64,000 bases of DNA from Halictus rubicundus (lineage: Eukaryota; Arthropoda; Insecta; Hymenoptera; Halictidae): the NCBI RefSeq assembly GCF_050948215.1, contig NW_027488593.1, positions 372,001 to 436,000 of the forward strand. The letters are read 5' to 3'. Under the pieces are notes generated by a model. It made no database searches. It was not told the DNA's origin and worked only from the letters and a program-made list of their open reading frames with translations. Both the position numbers and the translations under genes were made by a program. The stretch's first letter is position 1, and each line of letters begins with the position of its first letter. Of this stretch, positions 9,891-21,495 are shown piece by piece.

Positions 9891-10491
9891 CGACGATCAA
9901 ACGACGCGGAGGAAATTTCTGCGGTAGAAATCCTATCGAATTGTATGTTAAGTGGACTGTAAGAACTTGAATGGAACGAGTCGATGGACGGTTGATTGAT
10001 GTATTTTTACAGAAGCAGCGAGATACAGTTTCGTTGTTTTCAGCGTCGCGGTTAGTATGTTTCTCTAGTCTTTAAGGAAAGTGGAGGCAAATATATAGGG
10101 TTGGAAAGGAGAAGCGGGGTGTATAGGGGTAGTCAGCAGGTAAAGGAAATATGGTTTGCACATGTTGGCCTTCGGAGAGTTCTAGGGACGGTTCGAAATA
10201 TGATTTTGCAGGCCTTAACTATAACTTACAATTACCCCAATTCGGCCCGTAGCGGCGGTTTATTGCGGTACCCCTCGGACATGCGGAAGCAGTAAAACTC
10301 TGTACGGTGCCCCATGCACCCTCACAGGGAACCCCCAAGTACGGTGTTCCGTATCGGACGGAACACGAGAAATTATAGAAAGCGAGGAACCACCGATTGC
10401 TGGCGACCCTGAGTCACAGAATGCCAAGGTAAGGAAGGTATGGGAATCTAAAAATGATGAGGCCTTTGGCATAATCATCACGACCTTGTGA

Positions 10492-13284
10492 GACAGTCAG
10501 GCAGGTCAGTTCTTGACTGAGAACAGGGCAAGGACTGTTTGGGAAGAGCTCAAGAAAATGTATGCTGGAGATGCGGAAGATAAGCGCATAGATATAGGGT
10601 TAGAACTGAAAAATGTCAGTATGAAGGGCGAAGAGACGGTGAGTGAGTACATTACCAGAGCTAAAAATATAGCATCCAGTAGCGCTGCATTGGGGTACCC
10701 GATACCTGAGAGAGAAATAGTGTACCACATTGTGAGAGGTACTCACCACAGATTAGAAAAGGCAGCAATGGTGCTGAGGCCACAACGGAGTGCAACATTG
10801 AATGAGGTGCAACACGCATTGCAGGAAGAGGAAGAGAGGATTGGCCAAGCTCAAGGTAACAGTGTACATAACCCACACCAAGCGTGGAGAAGTGAGAAAG
10901 CATATAGGGCCACAAATGATGGAAAATTTAGACAAAATAGAGATAGCGGCTGTTTTATATGTGGAAGGAAGAATCACTTGGCGAGGGATTGCTTCTATCG
11001 TCAAAATAATAGAGGCGAAACATCATATAATAAAGGTGAATCATCATATAATAGAGGTAACACAAGGAGGTATACGAGTGGTACAAACAGACAACAGACG
11101 ACAAGGAGAGAACGAAGCAGCATGGCAGTAGCGAACAGAGACGAGTTTACGTTTCAGATAACTGAACAGTACTACCATACCGAAGTAAGAAATAGAGACA
11201 AGGGGACACAGATATGGACCCTGGATTCCGGCTCAACATCACACATGACACCAGAAAAAGAGTGTATGAGAAACATAGTACCGTACCACACAAAAGTGAA
11301 CTTAGCTGAGGATGGGAGAAGCGTAGAAACAAATGCTAAAGGGGACATAAAGATAGCTGTCCGAACACATAAAGGTATGAACACAGTTACTATTAAAGAT
11401 GTACTATTTGTGCCAAAGTTGCGTGCTAACCTGTTGTCAATAAGCCAATTAAATAGGAATGGGCACACTGTAATATTTGGAAACAGCGCTGCAAGAATAA
11501 TGGGGCCAGCAAACAGGGTAATCGCAGAAGCAGAAGAAAAAAACGGAATATTTATACTAAAAGGCGAAATGATAGAGCAAGCAAACCTTGTTGAAAAACA
11601 GAACTGCCAAGGAGAAAGAGAAGCAGAAAAGGACAAACTGAGGAAGGAAGCCAAGGGTAAACCACTGGAAAAAATGCTGTGGCACAAGCGGTTAGGGCAT
11701 GTGTGTGACGAATATTTAGAAGAGATGATAAAAACAGACGCAGTCAGGGACATGAACTCGACCAAAGAAAAATTAGGAATATGCGAGTCATGCGTCATTG
11801 GGAAGATGGCACAAAAACCACACAAGGTAAAGAGCATCATGTCTACTCAACCGTTGCAATTAATACACATAGATCTATGCGGGCCAATGGCAACACCCTC
11901 AATTGACGGAAATTTGTATATATTCGTACTAGTCGACGACTACAGCAGATATACGACCACATTCCTATTAAAGAGCAAGGACCAAGCCTATGAGTACTTT
12001 CAAAAATACATGAACAAGTGGGAAAATCAAATATGTAAGAAAATCAAAAGTGTTAGGTCGGACAATGGAAGAGAGTTCGTGAACAACAAATTTGAAGAGT
12101 TATTCAGAAACAAAGGCATCCACCACCAGAGAACTGTGGCCTACAACCCGCAAAGCAATGGTATCGCAGAGAGAACGAACAGAACGCTACTCGATAAGAT
12201 GCGGACCATGTTGATGGATGCAGACCTTCCAGAACGATTCTGGGGAGAAGCTCTGATGACGGCGACGTACCTGAAAAACTTGACACCCACGAAGTCAGAC
12301 ACAAAGGTAACGCCACAAGAGAAGTGGAGTGGATGGAAACCAAGTGTTTCATACTTGAAGGTATTTGGATGTATGGCTTATTATTACATACCAAAACAGA
12401 TGAGGAATAAGCCGCAACCTCGAGCCAGATCTGGAATTTTCGTGGGATACTCGTTGGAAACCAGAGGGTATAGAATATACAACGCCGAGGAGAATCGGAT
12501 ATATAGCGCCAGGACGGTCAAGTTTAACGAACAAGAGAAGGGATCCCGATTACTAAGGGAAAGGCAAACGACGGAACAAGGAGGCAGTGACGAAATATCA
12601 GAGAGAAATGAAGACTGCATAATCCCTTGCACTGCAGAGAAAGATACGGAAAACGTGGAAGTAGGAAACAATCCACAAGTAGAAGAAACGACGTCGGATG
12701 ATATGGAAGGCGAGATCCAGGGGCACACGAACCCGCTTGAGAGAAGGAGGAGAGGAAGAGTAAAAGGGAAGACCAACCAACAGATACAAGAAGAACACAC
12801 TAGACAACTGTCAGAAAGGGAAGAGAGACTCAGGATAGACGGAGCAAGAAGATCTGAGAGAATAGAAAAGAGACAAGAGCAAGCATATAACACAGAAAGT
12901 CAAGATGAATTTATACCAAACAATCACAAAGAAGCAGTAGGATCAGTAGACGGAACATGCTGGGAAAAGGCCATGGAAGAAGAACTGCAATCAATGAAGA
13001 CACACCAAGTATGGGATCTAGTGACAAGGGAAGAGAAAATGAAAGTACAAAGGAGTAAATGGGTGTACAGCAAAAAGAAAGACGCAGATGGGAGAACCAC
13101 ACGATACAAAGCCAGGCTAGAGGCAGTAGGATGCCAACAAAAAATAGGGATACATTACGAGGAATCATTTGCGCCGGTGATAAAACTGGAAACTGTACGA
13201 GCAATGCTGGCAATAGCAAGTATATACAATTTAACAATTAGACAGTATGACGTAAGATCGGCATATCTGTATGGAATCTTGTGA
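10492..13284 (+). pseudogene. Copia gag-pol: Gag, protease, integrase, start of RT
   Basis: The polyprotein packages the RNA (Gag), is cut by an aspartic protease and integrates the DNA copy. Counting from 10513, a Gag zinc knuckle CFICGRKNHLARDC lies near residues 147-160 and a protease LDSGSTSHM near 235. The integrase zinc-binding HKRLGH...CESC lies at about 390-435 and the catalytic core at about 450-555 (HIDLCGPM, RSDNGREF, NGIAERTNRT supply D, D and E). The RT start follows (KSKWVYS-like, YKARL, YEESFAPV, AYLYG). The frame ends at a TGA (13282-13284) inside the conserved AYLYG...ETVYMEQP segment, and the next frame continues directly. This is therefore a premature stop, not the natural end. 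The strand is A-rich, like many insect copia elements. Confidence 0.9.
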
Positions 13285-14439
13285 GAGACGGTTTATATGG
13301 AACAACCTCCAGGCTACGATAGCGACAGGCGTACGGTGTGCAAACTGAAAAGGAGTATTTATGGATTGCCTCAATCGGGCCATTGTTGGAATGAAAAGTT
13401 AGATAAAGACTTAAAATCGATAGGATTCATAAGACTGGAAGAAGATCCGTGTGTATATAGATATGAAAAGAACGGGGAATCACTATTACTCGGTATATAC
13501 GTAGACGATTTCTTAGTAGTAGGGTCGGGCGATAACATAATCGAAAATGTAATGTCAAAAATAAGACAAGGGCTAGACGTTGTAGAAAATAAGGAAAAAT
13601 TCTTCCTAAACATAAAAATAAAAGAATCCAAGGGGGGAATAGAGCTATCACAGGGGGCATATGTTGAGAAAATTTTAGCCAAGTACGGATTGAAGGAGTG
13701 CAATACCGCTAGAACACCCATGGATGTAAACCAGAACCTGAACGAACACCAGGATTCACCCGAGGTAGATAAAACATTATTTCAAGAAATGATGGGTACA
13801 TTGATGTATTTGGCGGTAGGTACAAGGCCTGATATAGCCTTTAGCGTAAGTTATTTATCACAGTATTGTCAAAAACCAAAGCAAATTCATTTAATAGCCG
13901 TTAAGAGAGTGTATAGATACTTAAGGAGAACAAAAGACTATAAGTTATGTTTCAGCAGAGCAAGTGGGAAATTGACCATTAGTACAGATGCCAGCTGGGA
14001 CAGTACACCAGACGCCAAGTCATACAGTGGCTACGTGGTCAAAATAGGTGATAACGTAATTGGTTGGAGGAGTAAGAAACAGAACCTCGTGGCACTTTCC
14101 ACTTGTGAAGCTGAGCTAATCTCGATATGCGAAGGGGTACAAGAAGCCAAATGGATACAAGGGTTGATAAGTAATTTAAGCAGTGATAATATAACGGAGT
14201 TACCAATAGAATTAAAAACAGATAGTAAGGCGGTCATGGACTGGATAAAAAAGGAAAAAGTCACAAACAGGACAAAACACATCAACAGAAAATATTATTT
14301 CGTAAAGGACGAGGTCAAGGATGGAAACATTAAAATAACACATGTCGCGTCAGCGGAAATGCAGGCTGACCTATTGACCAAACCACTAAGCGAAGAAAAA
14401 TTAAATATAGGCATTACAGGGTTAAATGTACGTGTATAG
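13285..14439 (+). pseudogene. Copia pol: rest of reverse transcriptase and RNase H
   Basis: This is in the same frame as the preceding segment after the TGA. It carries MEQPPGYD, KLKRSIYGLPQSGHCW, the RT catalytic YVDD (GIYVDDFLVV), the GTLMYLAVGTRPDIAF segment, and RNase H with STDASWDS, SYSGYVVKIGDNVIGWRSKKQ, STCEAELIS and KHINRKYYFVKDEV. It ends naturally with ADLLTKPLS at 14439, followed by a short untranslated stretch, a polypurine tract and the 3' LTR. Without readthrough the RT is cut off from the upstream Gag. Confidence 0.9.
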
Positions 14440-14554
14440 AGAATCACAGGATTATATGTGTTATATATGTTTTATATAGGTTTATCAGCGTGTCTTTGCC
14501 AACTGTTATTAAAGTTAAAGTAGTCTATTAAGGGGAAGGCAAGCATGTATGACC

Positions 14555-14566
14555 AAAGGGGGGAAT
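14555..14566 (+). promoter_or_regulatory. Polypurine tract
   Basis: AAAGGGGGGAAT directly precedes the 3' LTR. Such tracts prime plus-strand synthesis in LTR retrotransposons. Confidence 0.85.
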
Positions 14567-14798
14567 TGATATACATGGTCAAACATGCATAGACGGTATG
14601 ATGAGCGACGGAGCATGCGCGCCCTACGAGTGTGTGTGGTGGGGGATGTGCGCTGAAACGCTCTCGGATGATGTACGCGCGCTTGAATGAGAGAGTCGGA
14701 TTTTATGTATCAGTTAACAGTATTTTTCCTTTATAAAATATGTGCAATTATCAGCAAGTGTCTCGTACCTTTGCCTCACCGCATCCATGATCCCAACA
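14567..14798 (+). repeat. 3' LTR of the copia element
   Basis: It matches 9338-9569 over all 232 bp with about three substitutions. It is followed by the second ATGAT target copy. Confidence 0.92.
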
Positions 14799-15819
14799 AT
14801 GATGAGGAAATAAAAATAAGAGCGTATGCACGTAGAAAATAAGAGAGAAAGGGTGCACAAGAGATGCACAAAGTAAATAAAAAGTAGGATAGACGTTACG
14901 GGGAAAAAGAAATAGAATATATTGCCATGGACCAAGTATGTAAAAACAACGCCTCCTCAGCTAAGCAAAAATCTGAAATACAATAAGAATAGTTAAAACA
15001 TATAGAAATAGAGTTAGAGTCTTAAAAGCAAGTTAACCCAAAACCATAGACATATGTATAGACAAAGACAGTCATAAACATGTGGACAAATAACAAAAAC
15101 AAAACCAGTCTAGAAAATAAAATCCAGAAACAAAAAGCAACTACAAAATTAGAAAATAGAAGAGAAAGACTAGAAATAATTAATTAATTAAACGAAGAAT
15201 AATAATTAAAAATGAAACGTGCATTAGAAAGGAGAGAGAAAAAAGAACCAAAGTACGGTGTTTGGGAATGGTTGGCTGGGACAGCCTTATCGGAAGGCTT
15301 GGAAATTCGAGGCGGATGTTCGGAAACGGTTCGGGCGAAAACTCCGTGCGCGACGATACGATACGTGCGGAAAGGTAGGAGAGAGCACGTGGTCGGTTAG
15401 TTTGTACGAGAATTCATGTAACACTTTGTTGAATCACTCTTGTATTTGGTAACAGCAATGTACACAGCCGAAAATAAATGACACGTGTGATCCACTTGAC
15501 TGAGTTTGCGATTTACGCGCGATGCGGTACAGATAAACTGTTAAAACGACGGAATCGATTCTCAAGACACGTGGTTGTGCGCCGACGGTTCGCAGAAAAA
15601 GAAGGCCGATTCCGGGAATCGCTCGCGGATGTCGTCACTCGCGAGTGCGACGATTGGCTGGTGTGCCGTGGGCTGATTCGCGGAGAGGGACGTGTTCGGG
15701 AACTAATTAGCACCGCGCTTGAGCGCGCGCAGATTGAATTTCGGCGCCGATTCCCAAACATACGGAAACAGCAGAAAAATTGCAAACAAATAGTTAAGTA
15801 GCCAAATTAAATAATAAAT
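14799..15819. other. Unassigned DNA between copia and gypsy elements
   Basis: Purine-rich DNA continues to about 15230, including an AATTAATTAATTAA run near 15178. More mixed sequence follows. An arginine-rich open frame (15478-15801, 107 codons) has no domain I recognise and is more likely chance. The last bases (AAAT before 15820) are the left target copy of the gypsy element. Confidence 0.35.
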
Positions 15820-16257
15820 TGTCGGAAATTATTGGTAATAGGATTGTTCGGAATGACTGCGGGCGCGTTAGCATTCAGATGTATGTGCGTATGTGTGTGC
15901 TCGCGCGTCGTGGCAAAGATTGTAACACCTCGGTGACAAAAGTACACCGAGAGGACTCGTGTGTTTTGTCGTTGCCAGGTGAATTGTTTAAGTTGTGTTT
16001 TGTCGTTGCCGGGTGAATTGTTTAAGTCGTGTTTTGTCGTTGCCAGATGAATTGTTTTAGTTGTGGTTTGTCGTTGCCAGGTGAATTGTTTTAGTTGTGT
16101 TAAGAAGCGAATCGTGGTAGTTAGTTACCAGCGAACCGGCGACCCATCAACACGGCATCCGCACACGCGCCTGAATTTATGTTAAAAACGAATAAATATA
16201 GTTAGTAGGAGTTGGAGATAATCCTGACTGTTGAATCCCCTCCTTCCCCTATAAAAT
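15820..16257 (+). repeat. 5' LTR of the outer gypsy, with four 34 bp internal repeats
   Basis: It starts TGTCGGAAATTATTGG and ends CCCCTATAAAAT. Between about 15959 and 16100 it holds four tandem copies of a 34 bp unit built on GTGTTTTGTCGTTGCC. The primer site follows immediately. The unusual AAAAT terminus (not CA) is supported by both copies and by the primer site position. Confidence 0.9.
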
Positions 16258-16270
16258 TCAGAAGTGGGAT
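16258..16270 (+). promoter_or_regulatory. Primer-binding site, tRNA-Leu-like
   Basis: TCAGAAGTGGGAT directly abuts the LTR. It is complementary to the 3' arm of a eukaryotic tRNA-Leu (…ATCCCACTTCTGA before the terminal CACCA), offset a few bases from the tRNA end. The same word occurs at the same place in the gypsy at 44627-48679. Confidence 0.65.
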
Positions 16271-16502
16271 AAAGGACTATTTTTTTCATAAATAAGTGCG
16301 GTTTTTGTGTGTGTGTGTAATCGCTCCATTGACACGCGGTAACTCGAAGTGGTGAATTGTGTATGTGCCGAGTTTAATTGAGTTGGTGGCGAATCCTGTA
16401 GAAAGACATTTTATTGAGGGTGGGATAGCGAATTGTGCATTTGATAGTCAAGCGTGTTGGCGCATTTTGAAGACTCAGCGACGCTAGTATTGACCACCGA
16501 AG

Positions 16503-17948
16503 ATGTCGAAGGACTACACCATCAACGAATTGAAGGAATTTTTGCGGGCACGAAACTTAGCAGTTTCAGGATCGAAGGCGGAATTAATCCTCAGGTTGGA
16601 GGAATACGATAATAACATTTGGAGGGTACTTGCGGCAGAGCGAGAACAACAAGACGAAGAGGAAGAGGACGAAATAGTACAGCTTCGGCGAGATGACGGG
16701 GAAAAAGAGAGCGAAACACATATGCGAGAGTTGGAGTTTATGAGAAGAGAGAACAATTTACTTCAGCGCGAAATGGAGCTTCTCCGCCGCGAACGAGACC
16801 TAGCGAGGGCTCAAGCTATGGCGAGTCCAATGGGAATCGGAAGTGTAGCGGGTGGTTCCAGTCGGAGTACGTTATCGGCGAACATGAGTATCCGTGCGAT
16901 TGGCGACCTCCTTTGCGATTTTGACGGGTCCGACGGTACCTTTTGGAAGTGGGAGCAGCAAGTACGGCTCCTTCAGACCACCTATGAACTGGACGATAAG
17001 GCGGTAAAAGTGTTAATCAGTTCTAAATTAAAACGTGCCGCGAATTGGCTCCATTCGAAGTCGGAACATCTCGTCATGGACGTTGATGTAATATTACGAG
17101 AGATGAAAATGATGTTCGACCACCGACCTAGCAAATTGACGTTGCGGAAGGAATTTGAAAGCAGAATCTGGACGGCGGGCGAACCTTTCTCGGAATATTG
17201 CCATGATAAGGTAATTTTGGGAAATCGCGTGCCGATTGCAAGTGACGAATTGATAGATTACCTCATTGACGGTATCGCCGACACGCGGCTCCGAGATCAT
17301 GCCAGGATATCGCGGTTCCGAACGACCGCCGATCTATTGGAGGCGTTCGGGAAAATTACCTTGGAGACGAGAGGAACTGCTAGCGGCGACAAGAAGTTTT
17401 ACAAAGGGAGCAGCGATCTACGGGGAAAACCCGAGCAGCCGAAGAAGACGGTGCGGTGTTTCAATTGTGGGGAGGCAGGGCATGTGTCCCCAAGATGTCC
17501 AAAACCGAAGAGTCGGGAGTTTGGAGCCTGCTTTGGATGCGGATCGACCACGCATCAACTGAAGGATTGTACGCGACGGGCGGCAAATCGACAAGAGGAG
17601 AGCGGTACACGAAGGGAGCCCAGCATCAGGAAGGGGCCCAGCCCGACAACGACGGCAAATATGGTACAACCAACACTCCCGGCACCGTATCTGCTCTCAC
17701 TAAGTTATGTTGTGACGGATAGAAACGACCATTCTTGTAAGTATTCGTTGAACGCAATGTTAGATTCGGGATCACCGATTAGTTTTATTAAAAGCGGCTT
17801 TGTACCCGTTGAAGCGCGAACTCCGTTGCCAGACGACTTATGTGAATTTGCGGGAATTAATGGTTCACGTATGGAAATATTGGGTCTTTTTGAACGCGAG
17901 GTTGAGGTCGAAGGAATTCCTATTAAGATTTTACGTAGTTCCGGATAA
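16503..17948 (+). pseudogene. Gypsy gag with SAP-like N-terminus, running into protease
   Basis: This encodes the particle-forming Gag and the start of the protease. The first 35 residues (MSKDYTINELKEFLRARNLA and on, with GSKAELILRLEEY) look like a SAP motif, a helix-extension-helix nucleic-acid-binding fold. A charged coiled-coil-like stretch follows, then the Gag body and two CCHC knuckles (CFNCGEAGHVSPRC and CFGCGSTTHQLKDC). The protease signature AMLDSGSPISFI lies near residue 415. The frame is lost near 17925, inside the protease, where RT-frame residues RFYVVPDN begin in another frame. A one-base indel is the likely cause. The ATG at 16503 is well placed after a 245 bp leader. Confidence 0.88.
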
Positions 17949-19836
17949 TACTATGGCGTTTATGGCGGTATTAGGGCGAGACTTTTCTTCAAATTCCATA
18001 ATCAGACTGTCATTTAATAACGGGTTCGTAGTATCTCGAAGAGAAAATAAGTCCGCGAACGATGTAGATTCGGCGATCGAGCAAATTTTGAACATTGATT
18101 GTATAAGCGAACCGGTTGCTACACCGGAGAAACTTCGAATTAACCCGGAATTGAACTCGGTGGTGGTGGAACAAATCAAAGAGTCGTTCCAATCGGATTA
18201 TTTACAACTGAAGCAATCGAGTACTGATAAGGTCGATTTTGAAATGAACATAGTTTTGAAAAATGACCAACCAATTTGTTCTAGACCGCGACGACTTTCA
18301 TATGCCGATAGAGGAAAATTACAAGGTCTTTTAGATGGTCTCTTAGACAGAAAAATCATTCGCCCGAGCGAATCACCGTACAGCAGCCCGATTGTTTTAG
18401 TACGGAAGAAAAACGGGGAAACTAGGTTGTGCGTAGACTATCGGGAATTAAACAAAATCACAATTAAAGACAACTTTCCGAGTCAGTTAATTGAGGACAA
18501 CATAGATCAATTAAAGAATAAACGATATTACACGACATTAGATTTGAAGGACGGATACTATAATGTCCGGATGACGGATCGGGCGATTAAATTTACATCA
18601 TTTGTCACCCCTCTCGGGCAATATGAATTTTTGTTTTGCCCTTTTGGACTGACTAACGCCCCGAAGGTATTCGCACGATTTGTTAAAAAATTATTTTGCG
18701 ACTTGATTAGAGCCCATAACGTATTAGTGTATTTCGATGATTTTCTAATTGCGACGGAAACTCTCGAGGAACATTTAGAGATTCTGCGAGAAGTTTTCCG
18801 AACAGCCGGACGATGTCGGTTACCATTTAAATTGAATAAGTGTGCCTTTGCACAAACCGAAGTTGATTATTTAGGATACCGCGTTAGTATCGAAGGAATT
18901 CGACCGAGTGACGATAATATCAAGGCCGTTCTTAATTATCCGATTCCGCGTAACTCAAAGGACGTTTTACGTTTTGTGTCACTAGCCAGTTATTTTCGGC
19001 GATTTATACCTGGGTTCTCCATCATTGCTAAGCCATTGTACGACCTGGTCAGGAAGGATGCTAGATTTATATTTGGCGAAAAAGAAAATAGCGCTTTTGA
19101 AATGTTAAAGGGTCGGTTAGCAGAAAAACCGATTCTTTCGATTTATTCTCCCACGGCCGAAACCGAACTTCATTGCGATGCGAGCGCGTCCGGATTTGGC
19201 GCAATATTGTTACAGAAGCAAGCAGATGGACGTTTAAAACCAATGGCATATTATAGCCAGCGAACAACACCGGTAGAAGCTAGGTATCATAGTTTTGAGC
19301 TGGAATGTCTTGCAGTAGTAAACGCAATTAAACGATTCAGAATTTATCTTGCGGGTATTCGTTTTACAATACTGACGGATTGCGATAGTTTTCGTTTGAC
19401 GTTAAGCAAGCAAAACATAAATCCGCGAATTTCTCATTGGGCGCTTTATTTACAAGATTTTGATTATGAAATTCATCATAGACCGGGAAACAGAATGAAC
19501 CACGTTGATGCTCTCAGTCGTTGTCATGGCGTTTTAGTAGTTGAGGGTAATACTTTTGAGCAAACATTGTCCATATGCCAGGATAAAGACCCAGAAATTA
19601 GGAAAATCCGAAGCGAATTAGAGCAAGTGGAATCAAAATACTTCGAATTACGCGATGGACTAGTATACCGGAAAGATAAAACTAAAAAATTGTTATTTTA
19701 TGTGCCGCGTTCGATGGAAGATAATGTAATTCGTACATGTCATGACGATTTGGGACACGTAGGCAAGGATAAGGTTATTCAAAATATTGTAAAATTATAT
19801 TGGTTCCCAAATGCAGCAAAAGGTAAAAGAATATAT
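17926..19836 (+). pseudogene. Gypsy pol: end of protease, RT, RNase H, start of integrase
   Basis: From the frameshift the frame reads YVVPDN and VLGRDF (protease end), then RPRRLSYADRGKL, SPYSSPIVLVRKKNGETRLC, the RT core with TTLDLKDGYYNVRM and QYEFLFCPFGLTNAPKVFAR, and the catalytic YFDDFLI. RNase H carries LHCDASASGFGAILLQ and ends NHVDALSR. The integrase zinc finger begins HDDLGHVGK and YWFPN. A second one-base shift occurs near 19810. The frame is then cut by the inner gypsy, whose target duplication ATAT is at 19833-19836. The integrase finger's CLRC pair is found on the far side at about 25260. Confidence 0.9.
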
Positions 19837-20391
19837 TGTAAGAGCAGTATTTTTAAGTAACCACTTTATTAACAGATAGGTAGACGATAATCACAATACA
19901 GCGAGACAATTACACAATTACTTCGCGCGCCGAAAGAATATAAAAGAAAAAAACCTAGTCCGTAAGCCGTATTCGTAATCCGTGTTCGTAATCCGTGTTC
20001 GTAGCTGTTTGTCGTAATCGTAATTATCGTATCGGATCGTATCGTATCGTGACGTTCGCCTTTACCGTATAATCGTTCTTTCGCGAATCCCCCGTCCCGG
20101 CGCGGACGCGTCCTTTTATCCGCGCCTTCATCGAACATTCGCGATCTTTTCTTATATGATTTGGACGTTAGGGTAACGGCCTAACGCCCGCCGCTCGTTC
20201 CCGCGGTCGCTACCGTTTGTTGTGTTACGCCGCGGTCACAACATCGTCGACGCTCACGCAGACGCGCACACACATGCTCGCGCGCGTCCTTCGATCGCAG
20301 GAGAGTTCGACGGCCTCGTTTGGGCGTTTTTATGCCTGTTTAGGTGTTCCTCCGCGGTCGCGAACTCTCCTTTCCGCGTCTGCCTCCTACA
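19837..20391 (-). repeat. 3' LTR of the inner gypsy
   Basis: Plus-strand ends are TGTAAGAGCAG and CTGCCTCCTACA. It is identical to 24699-25253 except for one base in a region of repeated CGTAATCCGTGTT words. Both copies contain a GTATCGTATCG tract. Confidence 0.95.
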
Positions 20392-20419
20392 CTCGGCCGT
20401 CCTGAACAGGCATATGGCC

Positions 20420-21495
20420 TCAGATGCCTGTATCATCTCCGCTGTCTCCCTCGCTCTCGTCGCTGGCTTGGATCCACGGCTTGATGTGGTCCGCTGATGC
20501 CGACGTTGTTCGTGGACCCTCGTGCTCGCCGACCTTACCCACCAAGTACCGGTCGTTGCGCAGTACCCGCGTCACCTCGTACGGGCCCAGGAATTTCCCT
20601 GCCAGCTTCAGCCCTGGCGCGGTCTGCGTCCGCTGGATCGCCACCAGGTCGCCTTCTTGGTAGACCGTGGCCCTTTTCCGTCGCTTGTCGAACTGCTTAC
20701 GGTTCTCCTGCTGTATGCGTCGCAGGCTTTCCTTCGCCTGCCGACGTATCTCGTCCCGCTCGTTCTGGAACATGTGGGTTAGTTCGGTCTCGACCATCTC
20801 TTTCACCTCCGGGTCGTCTTTGCGATGCATCCGAGTGCCGAATAGTAGGGTGAAGGGGGACGCTCCCGTGCTTCGGTGGGTGGTCGCGTTTAGAAATTGT
20901 TGCACCGTCGGGAGATGCTTATACCATTCTGCGGGGTGCGGGGCGGATATCTTTGCCAGCAATGGGATTAGCGTCCTGTTGACTCGTTCCACCTGCCCGT
21001 TTCCCCGTGGTACGCCCGTGACGATAAGGACGTGCTCGATTTTCTCGTCGCCGCAATAGTCCTTGAAGGCCTGCGATGTGAATGCCGCGCCCCGATCGGA
21101 AATTATTCGCCGCGGGTTTCCGAAAATTGTCGCCTGTTTACGTAATCGGTCCGTTACTTCTTTTGCGTTCGTCGTTTTTGTGGCGTATAGCCATACGAAT
21201 TTTGAGAATGCGTCTATCACGACGAGGATGTGCCCGTATTGTTTTTTCGTGGAGGGAAGTGGGCCGAGGTGGTCGATGTGATAGGTGTCAAGGGGCCGGT
21301 CTCCCTTCTCGATCGCGTGTAGTAGCCCTTCCTGCTGTCCCCTTTTCCGCTCGGCGAGGATGCAGTCCACGCAGTTAGCTACTACTTTTTCGATTTTCGT
21401 TCGCATGCCTGGGAACCAATAGTCGCGTCGTATTAGCTCCTCCGTTTTCGCGGTGGAAAAGTGCCCGTTCTCGTGCGCTTTGCGAGTGATTCGGT
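20420..21495 (-). CDS. Inner gypsy integrase
   Basis: This inserts the DNA copy into the genome. The zinc finger HENGHF...CVDC starts in this frame upstream of the first Met at 21406, at about 21480, just past the frameshift. The catalytic core has YHIDHLGPL, IISDRGAAFTS and NGQVERVNR supplying D, D and E. A C-terminal GDLVAIQR...KFLGPYEV segment is the usual SH3-like tail. The stop at 20420 is 29 bases before the 3' LTR. The frame is offset from the 1071-codon gag-pol, so either a one-base mutation or a frameshift signal separates them. Neighbouring elements encode this as one polyprotein. Confidence 0.9.

Larger units (their letters stand above)
9338..14798 (+). mobile_element. Complete Ty1/copia retrotransposon (5.46 kb)
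   Basis: Two 232 bp LTRs flank a gag-pol region in the copia order protease, integrase, reverse transcriptase, RNase H. A 5 bp target duplication ATGAT lies at 9333-9337 and 14799-14803. The LTRs differ at about three positions, so the insertion is fairly recent. A tRNA-iMet-like primer site and a polypurine tract sit at the expected places. Coding is broken by stops in the N-terminal gag region, a TGA near 10489 and a TGA at 13282-13284, so this copy is unlikely to be autonomous. Confidence 0.95.

Noticed and set aside
15478..15801. 107-codon Arg-rich ORF
   Set aside because: No recognisable domain, no conserved neighbour, and the opposite strand is also open. Probably chance.
15959..16100. 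34 bp repeats as possible CRISPR or regulatory array
   Set aside because: They are contiguous repeats inside both LTRs of one element, with no spacers.
20497..21059. Plus-strand ORFs over the inner gypsy integrase
   Set aside because: They are antisense to a clear integrase with intact catalytic motifs.
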